A DNA stretch of 6,120 bases from a bacterium (lineage in GTDB: Bacteria > SZUA-79 > Acidulodesulfobacterales > Acidulodesulfobacteraceae), in NCBI GenBank assembly GCA_021821565.1, contig JAKACI010000094.1, positions 1-6,120 of the forward strand, read 5' to 3'. Every line of letters starts with the position of its first letter. The stretch's first letter is position 1. The notes under the pieces were generated by a model. The model ran no database searches. It was not told the DNA's origin and saw only the letters and a program-made list of their open reading frames with translations. Of this stretch, positions 1 to 5,012 are shown one piece after another. The translations under genes were made by a program, and so were the position numbers.

Positions 1-150
1 TGTGAACTACCTATCAATAAATTGATAGGCTTCCTGTTTCATCGTATGACGGCTATATCCGGTAATCTGGATACCCGCCGGAGCATACTCCGCAGGCGTT
101 GGACGAATGTCCGGTTCAGGCGATACCCGCCTTACCTTTAATCCTTCAAG
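1..150 (-). ncRNA. Predicted omega RNA (reRNA) scaffold at the tnpB 3' end
   Basis: In tnpB elements the guide RNA scaffold is transcribed in tnpB sense across the gene's 3' end and the right end, and its guide is the flanking DNA. This stretch is clearly richer in GC than the rest of tnpB and folds locally. GGCG/CGCC pairs at 119-122 with 128-131, GGAC/GTCC at 101-104 with 109-112, and GGAG/CTCC at 80-83 with 88-91. The terminal 9-bp hairpin is at 10-18 with 21-29, followed by TAGTTCAC. The guide would begin just left of position 1 and is not visible. The 5' limit of the RNA is an estimate. The family behaviour is known; the RNA here is inferred from structure and position. Confidence 0.6.
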
Positions 151-1236
151 AAATAGGTTAATGCTGGCATTAATATCTCTGTCGTGAGTAGTATTACAAT
201 CGGGACAAGTCCACTCACGGTCGGATAGCTTTAAGTCTTGTTTGATATATCCGCATACATTACAAGTTTTGCTTGACGGATAGAACCTGTTGACTTTAAA
301 TATATCCCGTCCATACCACTCGGCTTTGTATTTAAGCTGTCCTGTAAACATACCCCACGATACATCGGATATAGACTTCGATAAATGCCTGTTCTTAACC
401 ATTCCTTTGATATTCAAATCCTCAAGGACGATAACTTGGCTATCGTTTACCGTTTTTAAGGAAGCTCTATGTATATAATCCTTTCTTTGATTAGCAACTT
501 TTTCATATATAATTGACAACTGCTTTCTGAATTTAACTTTATTTTTACTGCCTTTTTCCTTTTTGGCAAACTGCCGATTAAGTTTAATAAGTTTCTTTTC
601 GGATTTAGAAAGATATTTAGGATTTGGTATTTTGTCCGTTGTATAATCCGTCTCCGAAGTTCCTATCGTTACAATAGCAAAATCTTTAATGCCTACATCT
701 GCGCCGGATACTTTATTGTTTTTCGGCAATAATACAAAGTCTTTTTCTACAAGCATATTGACATAATACTTGCCGGACGGCGTTTTAGTTATTTTAACAG
801 ACTTAACCGTTTCATATACTTTTCTATGAAATTTAACTTTTATAGCAGATTTAAGTTTGGGAATATACAAAAGGTTATTGTCTATCGTAAAGCTCTGCGG
901 CACATCGATAGAGTTGGTATTTATCTTTTTCTTGAATTTAGGATATTTAGCTCTGCCTTGAAAGAAATTACGGAAGGCGGTATCAAGATTTTTAAGGCTT
1001 GCCTGCAATGATTGAGAATTTGCAAGTTTTAAGAACGGAAAGCCTTTTTTGAGTAAAGGCAATACTTTTTTGGATTCATAATAATTAAATTTGATATTAT
1101 GAATTTTATATAGATTTATAGCTCTTTCAAGAAAGAAATTATATACAAACCTGTTATATCCGAACTGTTCGTCAAGAAAAGATATTTGCTCTTTGTTCGG
1201 ATATATTCTGAATTTGTAGGTATAGTTTTTAGTCAT
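7..1236 (-). CDS. tnpB: TnpB, RNA-guided RuvC-like endonuclease of IS605-type transposon
   Basis: 409 aa, close to the usual length of about 400. TnpB proteins, ancestors of Cas12, cut DNA guided by an omega RNA made from the transposon right end and help retain the element. Visible in order: an N-terminal helix-turn-helix/wedge region (YKFRIYPNKEQ, residues 8-17), the RuvC-I Asp in GADVGIK (D180), the RuvC-II Glu in VLEDLNIKGM (E272), a four-cysteine zinc ribbon (C325, C328, C344, C347) and the RuvC-III Asp in HDRDINAS (D354). The C-terminal tail from about residue 366 is GC-rich and ends in the KQEA motif typical of IS605 TnpB tails; its DNA overlaps the predicted omega RNA. The ATG overlaps the end of tnpA by 8 bp and has no clear Shine-Dalgarno sequence, which suggests translational coupling. 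The full catalytic triad points to a functional nuclease. Confidence 0.95.
   Translation of the reverse strand: MTKNYTYKFRIYPNKEQISFLDEQFGYNRFVYNFFLERAINLYKIHNIKFNYYESKKVLPLLKKGFPFLKLANSQSLQASLKNLDTAFRNFFQGRAKYPKFKKKINTNSIDVPQSFTIDNNLLYIPKLKSAIKVKFHRKVYETVKSVKITKTPSGKYYVNMLVEKDFVLLPKNNKVSGADVGIKDFAIVTIGTSETDYTTDKIPNPKYLSKSEKKLIKLNRQFAKKEKGSKNKVKFRKQLSIIYEKVANQRKDYIHRASLKTVNDSQVIVLEDLNIKGMVKNRHLSKSISDVSWGMFTGQLKYKAEWYGRDIFKVNRFYPSSKTCNVCGYIKQDLKLSDREWTCPDCNTTHDRDINASINLFLEGLKVRRVSPEPDIRPTPAEYAPAGIQITGYSRHTMKQEAYQFIDR
10..29 (-). repeat. Right-end terminal hairpin of the IS605-type element
   Basis: A perfect inverted repeat, CCTATCAAT and ATTGATAGG, separated by two bases. It covers the last codons of tnpB. 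On the minus strand it sits between GAAGC and GTAGTTCAC. This is where TnpA would bind the right end and where the 3' end of the omega RNA would fold. Confidence 0.8.
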
Positions 1237-1639
1237 TTTTGCTTTGAGATTCGATATATTTTTTAATTACATCTTCCGATATAGAACCGATTGTTTCTAT
1301 ATAAAAAGATGGATTCCATAAATGACCATTCCATAACTGTTTTTTTATTATAGGATATTTTAATAATATTTTTCTTGCCGTAATTCCTTTGATCATTTTT
1401 ACAATATATGAAGGAGCTATTTTAGGATGAGCCGAAACGAATATATGAATATGGTCTTTTTCTCCTACTTCCATAACTGACACTTCAAATTCTTTTTCCT
1501 TTGCAATTTCCTGTATTAAATCTTTTATGTAATATTCTATTTCTTGAGTTAAAACTTTTTTGCGATATTTTGTAGAAAATACTATATGATAGTTGCAATT
1601 ATATATGCAGGTTCTTGCTTGTTTTAAGTTATTTTTCAT
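1229..1639 (-). CDS. tnpA: TnpA, HUH/Y1 single-strand transposase (IS200/IS605 family)
   Basis: 136 aa from the ATG at 1639, typical of Y1 transposases (about 130-155). These small dimeric enzymes cut and rejoin single-stranded transposon ends through a tyrosine-DNA intermediate, usually on lagging-strand template. The sequence shows the N-terminal YHIVFSTKYRKKVL signature (residues 17-30), the metal-binding HUH motif in DHIHIF (H63, H65), and the catalytic Tyr with its partner Gln in KKYIESQ (Y128, Q132). The frame stays open to a TTG at 1669, which would add 10 residues. I prefer ATG 1639 because a promoter (-35 at 1671-1676, -10 at 1649-1654) would start transcription at about 1642-1643, so the TTG lies outside the transcript. 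The stop overlaps the tnpB start by 8 bp, so the two genes form one transcription unit. Confidence 0.93.
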   Translation of the reverse strand: MKNNLKQARTCIYNCNYHIVFSTKYRKKVLTQEIEYYIKDLIQEIAKEKEFEVSVMEVGEKDHIHIFVSAHPKIAPSYIVKMIKGITARKILLKYPIIKKQLWNGHLWNPSFYIETIGSISEDVIKKYIESQSKND

Positions 1640-1648
1640 TATACATAT

Positions 1649-1676
1649 AGTATAGCATAATTTTAACAACAGTCAA
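1649..1676 (-). promoter_or_regulatory. Sigma70-like promoter of tnpA giving a nearly leaderless mRNA
   Basis: On the minus strand TTGACT (1671-1676) and TATACT (1649-1654) are separated by 16 bp, a good match to the sigma70 consensus. The predicted start site is only about 3-4 bases before the tnpA ATG and no Shine-Dalgarno sequence is present, so the message would be leaderless or nearly so. This fits the low expression usual for these transposases. Confidence 0.6.
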
Positions 1677-1717
1677 GTAATAAATACAGTTAATTAATAC
1701 GTATAGTCTGCTTACAT

Positions 1718-1737
1718 CTCTCCTTTAAAAAGGAGAG
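1718..1737. repeat. Perfect 9-bp hairpin across the integrase stop codon
   Basis: CTCTCCTTT and AAAGGAGAG are separated by AA. The integrase TAA stop (1725-1727) lies inside the palindrome. On the minus strand no T-run follows, so it is not a classical intrinsic terminator. It may be a 3'-end stabilising hairpin, a dispersed palindromic repeat, or part of the left end of the IS605-type element. Confidence 0.6.
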
Positions 1738-2732
1738 GATTTCGCAGGTTTTCCTAAATGGCTATATCTTTTCGTCATCTGTGTAGTCCTGTGTCCTAAC
1801 AGCTCGCCAGTGATGTATAGCGATGTTCCGTTCATCACCATTTTAGAAGCGAATACGTGCCTTAAATCGTGTATGTGCATATCTTTAAGTCCGGCGTTTC
1901 TGCAGGCGGTATGAAAAGAACGTCTGAAATCGCCTAATTTTGCTCCGTTTTTATTAAAGACATATAAACAGTCCTGATTCTTTTCTATACCGCTTAAAAG
2001 CTCTTTTAACTGCGTGTGAATTGGCATATATCTGTCGTATTTAGTTTTAGTGCCTTTTATAGCTATTACGTTATTTTGCAGATCTACATCGTCCCATTTA
2101 AGATTAAAAACTTCGCCTTTGCGGCAGCCGGTATAAATTAAAAATGTTATTAAATCTTTAGTAAGCTTATTAGTGGCGCCTGCTATAAGCTTATCTATAT
2201 CCGAATCGGATAATGTTTTAAGGCGGGATAGTTCGTTAAGTTTTTTAATGCCGGTTGCGGGGTTTTTGTCGAGATAACCGCGCTCAATACAGAAGTTAAA
2301 AAAGTGGTGCAGCGTTGTTATTTCAAGATTAATCCAGCGAAAATTTATTTCCGATTCTCTTTTAGTTATGTTTTTATTGCTTTTCATAGCTTCTAATTTC
2401 CTTTGCAGCTGATAATATTTTATATCTTGCGTTGTAATGCCGGTAATATCCCTATTTATAAAAGTAAAATGACTGAAAGCTGTTGTTTTATTTTGAATAT
2501 GTTTTTTTGTCGTGTTTTGATTTTTTATATATTCTTCCCAGACGTCCTTAAATATTCTTACCTTAATAAATTTTACAGGTATATCAAATTTATTTCTAAC
2601 GACGTCCGCCTGCAGAGCGGCAGCTACTTCTTCGGCGAGCTTTTTATCTTTGGTCTTGCAGGATAGCTGATGATGTTTTTTGTCTGCCCTGAACTCACAC
2701 CACCAGATATTACCTCGTTTATATAGTCTCAT
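1725..2732 (-). CDS. Tyrosine recombinase/integrase of a tRNA-targeted genomic island
   Basis: 335 aa. Tyrosine recombinases join an element's attachment site to a chromosomal site. Residues 1-60 form a short N-terminal arm-binding-type domain (MRLYKRGNIWWCEFR). A SAM-like core-binding domain covers about 60-165 and the catalytic domain about 170-326. All active-site residues are visible: R204 (TGCRKGE), a beta-hairpin Lys at K229 or K231, H288 and R291 (HDLRH), H314 (LLGHR) and the nucleophile Y323 (RYSHL). Only 12 residues follow the Tyr, and the last ones are encoded by a palindrome, so the C-terminus may have been altered by the adjacent transposon. The ATG is preceded by no clear Shine-Dalgarno sequence. 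The gene lies just downstream of, and co-oriented with, tRNA-Arg, the usual place for an island integrase. It is most likely complete and functional. Confidence 0.92.
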   Translation of the reverse strand: MRLYKRGNIWWCEFRADKKHHQLSCKTKDKKLAEEVAAALQADVVRNKFDIPVKFIKVRIFKDVWEEYIKNQNTTKKHIQNKTTAFSHFTFINRDITGITTQDIKYYQLQRKLEAMKSNKNITKRESEINFRWINLEITTLHHFFNFCIERGYLDKNPATGIKKLNELSRLKTLSDSDIDKLIAGATNKLTKDLITFLIYTGCRKGEVFNLKWDDVDLQNNVIAIKGTKTKYDRYMPIHTQLKELLSGIEKNQDCLYVFNKNGAKLGDFRRSFHTACRNAGLKDMHIHDLRHVFASKMVMNGTSLYITGELLGHRTTQMTKRYSHLGKPAKSSPF

Positions 2733-2740
2733 ATTTCAGT

Positions 2741-2805
2741 TAAAAAATGTATGCGTTTTTGTATGTAAAATATACGTATTTATACCTATTTATATACATT
2801 TTTTA
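2741..2805. repeat. 12-bp perfect inverted repeat around the integrase leader
   Basis: TAAAAAATGTAT (2741-2752) is repeated in inverted orientation at 2794-2805, with 41 bp between. The space between holds further ATAC/GTAT-type motifs. The right arm overlaps the -10 box and the left arm lies just before the start codon. It may be an operator for autoregulation or arm-type integrase sites near the tRNA attachment site. Confidence 0.5.
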
Positions 2806-2819
2806 CTTTTTATTGTCAA
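2791..2819 (-). promoter_or_regulatory. Sigma70-like promoter of the integrase gene
   Basis: On the minus strand a consensus TTGACA (2814-2819) lies 17 bp before TATATA (2791-2796). Transcription would start near 2784 and give a leader of about 50 bases before the integrase ATG at 2732. The -10 box overlaps one arm of a 12-bp inverted repeat, so a protein bound there could compete with RNA polymerase. Confidence 0.65.
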
Positions 2820-2860
2820 GAAAGATTTTCTCAGAACGGCTTATTCACTGCGGTTTTAAG

Positions 2861-2937
2861 TGGTGCGCCCGGAGGGAGTCGAACCCACGACCTGCAGATT
2901 CGTAGTCTGACGCTCTATCCAGCTGAGCTACGGGCGC
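2861..2937 (-). tRNA. tRNA-Arg (anticodon ACG), CCA encoded
   Basis: The minus strand folds as a complete 77-base tRNA. The acceptor stem is GCGCCCG paired with CGGGCGC. The D arm is GCTC-AGCTGGATA-GAGC. The anticodon loop is CTACGAA with anticodon ACG (2901-2903), the T loop is TTCGACT, the discriminator is A and the terminal CCA is encoded at 2861-2863. The first adenosine of the ACG anticodon is normally converted to inosine to read CGU, CGC and CGA. The integrase gene directly downstream suggests that the 3' half of this tRNA is the attachment site of an integrated element. The gene itself is intact. Confidence 0.95.
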
Positions 2938-2953
2938 TTCATTATAATAAAAT

Positions 2954-2968
2954 GCAATAACATATTGC
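2954..2968 (-). terminator. Weak hairpin after the winged-helix gene
   Basis: GCAAT and ATTGC pair around a 5-base loop just downstream of the stop codon of the winged-helix gene. On the minus strand it is followed by the T-rich stretch ATTTTATTATAAT. The stem is short and AT-rich, so termination would be inefficient, and some readthrough into tRNA-Arg is possible. Confidence 0.3.
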
Positions 2969-2985
2969 TTATGTATGCTATATTA

Positions 2986-4038
2986 TTACATTATATCTCC
3001 GCAATAAGGACAATATTTTATTCCGGGCAGCGGCGGAATAGTCATGCCACATTTTTTGCATATTTTATCCGAATCTAAACTATTTAATTTTTTATATAAT
3101 TTTTCTTCTAATTTTTCAATAAATTTTTCAAAATGCTTTAAATCTTCCTTTTTGAAATTTTTAGTTATCGATTCAATAATTACAGTATCTTTTTCAATCC
3201 TTGCTTCAAGTTCTTTTCTGTTAATGTAAAAATAAACTTTAAATTTGTTAATTTCTTTTCTGGTAACTAATTCTTCATCTATAAATTTTTTAAAGCTTTG
3301 ACTTATAATAGACGGAGCAAGTCCTGTTTCGTCTTTTACTCTTTTAGTCGTAATCGGCTTTTTATCATTCTTAAGAAAGTGCTTTATAATCATTGCGTAA
3401 ACCATAAACTCAGAAGGACCCATAAGCCTTATTTGGAAATCGTTAATTAAATATCTGCTTGTCCATAACGCAATAGAAATATAATAATACTTTTTTAAAT
3501 TATCGCTTTTGTCTAAAAAATCAGAAAGATTTTTTTCCTGCTCGTTATTAAGTATATTATTCTTTTTTAAAAGATCTATTACTCCGCTTAATAATTTGTT
3601 TATAATTATTGCGTCTGAATCGTCAAAACTGCAAAATTCAAGCGCTTTTAAATTAATAAAATTAAATTTTTGGAGGAGCGTATAAGATAAAATATAATTT
3701 GTTTTTCTTTTATCTTCCGTTAAAGTTGATTTTTTTATTAATTTATTGTCCTGCAATGTTTTTAAAACAGTGGCGAGATGCGGCGTTGAAATATACAATT
3801 TATTTAGTTCTTTATAAGATACTACGACACCGTTTTTTTCAAAATCTTTTTTTTCTTTTTCCGTAGAATGAGTATATTTATAAGCAAAATATGCAAATAT
3901 AGTAAATTCAATGTCGCTAAGATAAGCAATTTCTTTGTTATCTGGCGGTATATTTGTTATAGTGTCTTTTATAAATTTGTCTCTATTTAAAAAAAATAGA
4001 CTTAAAATTATATAAAATTTAGTTTGAAGATTTTTCAT
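2986..4038 (-). CDS. Hypothetical protein: two winged-helix domains plus C-terminal zinc ribbon
   Basis: 350 aa; I do not recognise a named family. Residues about 38-125 look like a MarR-type winged helix: a recognition-helix segment (YKELNKLYISTPHLATVLKTLQ) and a wing with charged LTEDKRKTNYILS, like the D-x-R wing of MarR proteins. A second winged-helix-like domain covers about 205-275 (TTKRVKDETGLAPSIISQSFKKF). A Lys/Glu-rich amphipathic helix (about 280-320, possible coiled coil) leads to a zinc ribbon, C327-x2-C330-x12-C343-x2-C346. There is no signal peptide or clear membrane segment, so a cytoplasmic DNA-binding regulator is the likely role; this is inference. The start is supported by GGAGG five bases before the ATG (4044-4048). 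The gene stands alone, just upstream of tRNA-Arg on the same strand, with a repeat-rich upstream region that could hold its own binding sites. Confidence 0.85.
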   Translation of the reverse strand: MKNLQTKFYIILSLFFLNRDKFIKDTITNIPPDNKEIAYLSDIEFTIFAYFAYKYTHSTEKEKKDFEKNGVVVSYKELNKLYISTPHLATVLKTLQDNKLIKKSTLTEDKRKTNYILSYTLLQKFNFINLKALEFCSFDDSDAIIINKLLSGVIDLLKKNNILNNEQEKNLSDFLDKSDNLKKYYYISIALWTSRYLINDFQIRLMGPSEFMVYAMIIKHFLKNDKKPITTKRVKDETGLAPSIISQSFKKFIDEELVTRKEINKFKVYFYINRKELEARIEKDTVIIESITKNFKKEDLKHFEKFIEKLEEKLYKKLNSLDSDKICKKCGMTIPPLPGIKYCPYCGDIM

Positions 4039-4080
4039 AAATTCCTCCGAAATGACTTTTTATTTTTTGGTATTTATTAC

Positions 4081-4118
4081 TATAGTTAGTTATTATATGT
4101 ATATAAATATTAACTATA
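4081..4118. repeat. 8-bp inverted repeat upstream of the winged-helix gene
   Basis: TATAGTTA (4081-4088) and TAACTATA (4111-4118) form a perfect inverted repeat with 22 bp between, 43-80 bp upstream of the start codon. Its position fits a regulator operator, possibly autoregulatory. That role is inferred only. Confidence 0.4.
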
Positions 4119-4149
4119 CTATATACTATACTATACTATACTATACTAT
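4113..4149. repeat. ACTAT microsatellite upstream of the winged-helix gene
   Basis: Two ACTAT units (4113-4122), a 2-base AT interruption, then five uninterrupted ACTAT units (4125-4149). On the minus strand this reads as repeated TATAGT, each close to a -10 box. Slippage here could change promoter spacing for the winged-helix gene. Related motifs (GTATAGT, TACTAT) continue to about 4190. Confidence 0.85.
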
Positions 4150-4359
4150 AAACATTACACAATATTTACAGTATAGTCATACTTTACTATTGTATCATAA
4201 AATTTAATAATGTAAAACAAAATATTTATGTAAATCATAAAATATTATATTTAAACACTAATATAAGTATATTTTTATATAAACCTAAAACAATGACTTT
4301 TAATCCTGCAAAAGAAACTATCTATAAGTTATAAAAGTTATAATGTCAAATAGCTCTGG

Positions 4360-4434
4360 ATTCCTGCCTTCGCGGGAATGACAACCAAAATGTAAAATAA
4401 CAAAGCCTCACAAAATCATTCTTGCGCAGGCAGG
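4360..4434. repeat. Dispersed-type inverted repeat pair (CCTGCCTTCGCGGGAATG and mate)
   Basis: Positions 4363-4380 match the reverse complement of 4417-4434 at 15 of 18 bases. The left arm also folds alone: ATTCCTGC (4360-4367) with GCGGGAAT (4372-4379). From memory, the GATTCC-hairpin-GGAATGAC form resembles a small palindromic repeat scattered between genes in many bacterial genomes. Being GC-rich in AT-rich surroundings, it is probably an acquired repeat rather than a regulator. Confidence 0.55.
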
Positions 4435-4444
4435 TACGTTTTAA

Positions 4445-4466
4445 AGCCGTCGGCATTTAGACGGCT
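4445..4466. repeat. 7-bp GC-rich hairpin upstream of rpmB
   Basis: AGCCGTC (4445-4451) pairs with GACGGCT (4460-4466) around an 8-base loop. No T-run follows on the plus strand. A small AT-rich palindrome (GAAAAT/ATTTTC, 4473-4486) comes next. It may be part of the neighbouring repeat island. Confidence 0.5.
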
Positions 4467-4503
4467 CATCCAGAAAATAAATTTTCTATCGGCAATTTTG
4501 GGG

Positions 4504-4544
4504 TTGACAAAATATCTTGACTTAAATTTAATTATAAGTATAAT
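4504..4544 (+). promoter_or_regulatory. Overlapping promoters of rpmB
   Basis: The better promoter is TTGACT (4517-4522), a 16-bp spacer and TATAAT (4539-4544). A second, overlapping one is TTGACA (4504-4509), 17 bp and TTTAAT (4527-4532). Starts near 4551 would leave a leader of about 140 bases before rpmB. Confidence 0.6.
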
Positions 4545-4594
4545 AAACAATTACTATAAAATTAATAGATAATATATATAACTAAACTATAAAC

Positions 4595-4648
4595 TAAATA
4601 ATCATATAATTAAGCTATAAATAAATAATCATATAATTAAGCTATAAA
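4595..4648 (+). repeat. Two exact 27-bp direct repeats in the rpmB leader
   Basis: A 27-bp unit beginning TAAATAATCATATAATTAAG occurs at 4595-4621 and again, identical and head to tail, at 4622-4648. Degenerate fragments of it flank both sides. It lies in the predicted untranslated leader of rpmB. A recent tandem duplication is the simplest explanation. Confidence 0.85.
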
Positions 4649-4691
4649 TAAAATATATCAAATATTAATATATTATAAGGGAGTATAAATA

Positions 4692-4889
4692 ATGTCAAGA
4701 GCTTGCAGTGTTTGCGGAAAAAGTATTCAATTCGGCAACAAAGTTTCCCATGCAAATAATAAAACTAAAAAAGTATCTCTGCCTAATCTGCATATAGTCA
4801 AAGCCGATTTTAACGGAATGCATAAAAAAGTCAAAGTTTGTTCTAAATGTCTAAAGGCAGGCAAGATTATAAAAGTAATCGCCAAATGA
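4692..4889 (+). CDS. rpmB: Large ribosomal subunit protein bL28
   Basis: 65 aa, normal for the short form of bL28, a component of the 50S subunit. It starts with the family signature [27 protein letters not shown] and continues with the conserved LPNLHIVK core. Two CxxC pairs (C5/C8 and C50/C53) mark the zinc-binding C+ paralogue rather than the zinc-free form used under zinc starvation. The ATG is well supported by AAGGGAG (4677-4683) eight bases upstream. The gene is monocistronic here and converges on rel. Right after the stop codon comes mobile-element debris, so the native terminator seems lost or replaced. Confidence 0.97.
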   Translation: MSRACSVCGKSIQFGNKVSHANNKTKKVSLPNLHIVKADFNGMHKKVKVCSKCLKAGKIIKVIAK

Positions 4890-4891
4890 TC

Positions 4892-4990
4892 TTGAACGGT
4901 CTCGTTCCATTTGTCTTCTCCTGATTAAATTAATTAATTATAAATTATAATTTAATTATACAGGACTGACACAAAATTTTGAACGGTCTC
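4892..4990 (-). mobile_element. Remnant of an IS256-like element end
   Basis: Read on the minus strand, GAGACCGTTCAAAATTTTGTG (4970-4990) resembles IS256-family termini, which often carry a TTTTGTGT segment. It is followed by TATAAT (4955-4960) with a weak TTCAAA (4978-4983) 17 bp before it, then AGGAG and an ATG (4908-4910): the layout of a transposase 5' leader. That frame opens only 19 codons, running back into the 3' end of rpmB. The 12-bp string TTGAACGGTCTC recurs directly at 4892-4903 and 4979-4990. The family call comes from remembered resemblance and is tentative; the direct repeat and promoter boxes are visible. Confidence 0.4.
4919..4965. repeat. AT-rich imperfect palindrome between rpmB and rel
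   Basis: TCCTG (4919-4923) and CAGGA (4961-4965) enclose a nearly self-complementary TTAATTAA/TTATAATT-rich core. It could fold after the rpmB stop and act as a makeshift terminator, though no T-run follows. It lies inside the IS256-like remnant leader. Confidence 0.45.
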
Positions 4991-5012
4991 AATATTAATA
5001 TTTTTTTAATGA

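Larger units (their letters stand above)
1..1717 (-). mobile_element. IS200/IS605-family transposon (tnpA + tnpB), right end at window edge
   Basis: A single-strand 'peel and paste' type transposon reading right to left. It contains a HUH transposase gene, an overlapping tnpB gene and a right end made of a perfect 9-bp hairpin (10-29) followed on the minus strand by TAGTTCAC, a tip common in tnpB-bearing elements. The right tip therefore falls at about positions 1-4. The left end is not resolved. It lies upstream of tnpA, between about 1677 and the 3' end of the integrase gene, and the outer limit given here is a guess. Elements of this family carry no terminal inverted repeats and make no target duplication, so the sequence alone does not show the exact junction. 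All catalytic residues of both proteins are present, so the copy may still be active. Confidence 0.85.
4150..4500. other. Gene-free AT-rich spacer with GC-rich repeat island
   Basis: No credible coding frame was found on either strand. From 4150 to about 4350 the DNA is very AT-rich without clear structure. From about 4355 to 4470 it turns GC-richer and holds the inverted repeats listed separately. The ends of this island are not defined by target duplications that I can see. Confidence 0.6.

Noticed and set aside
290..478. 62-codon open frame on the plus strand
   Set aside because: Lies wholly antisense to the conserved catalytic part of tnpB and has no ribosome binding site or family-like sequence.
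826..1011. 61-codon open frame on the plus strand
   Set aside because: Antisense shadow of tnpB with no independent support.
1640..1669. TTG at 1669 as tnpA start (146 aa)
   Set aside because: It lies upstream of the predicted transcription start, and the added 10 residues do not resemble the family N-terminus.
2403..2666. 87-codon open frame on the plus strand
   Set aside because: Antisense to the integrase core-binding domain; low-complexity, hydrophobic composition typical of shadow frames.
2861..2937. T-stem and anticodon-stem mismatches in tRNA-Arg as signs of a decayed gene
   Set aside because: One U-U in the T stem and one mismatch at the top of the anticodon stem are tolerated, and the CCCTC T-stem strand looks usual for tRNA-Arg; all conserved loops are intact.
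2941..2946. TATAAT as promoter of tRNA-Arg
   Set aside because: It is only three bases from the mature 5' end, which would place the start inside the tRNA, and no matching -35 box is present.
3044..3229. 61-codon open frame on the plus strand
   Set aside because: Antisense to the Lys/Glu-rich tail of the winged-helix protein; its Phe/Ser/Leu-rich sequence is the complement of that composition.
4113..4149. CRISPR-like array
   Set aside because: The repeat unit is 5 bp without spacers, a simple microsatellite.
4595..4648. CRISPR array or iteron origin
   Set aside because: Only two head-to-tail units without spacers, no Cas or replication gene nearby, and it lies in the leader of rpmB.
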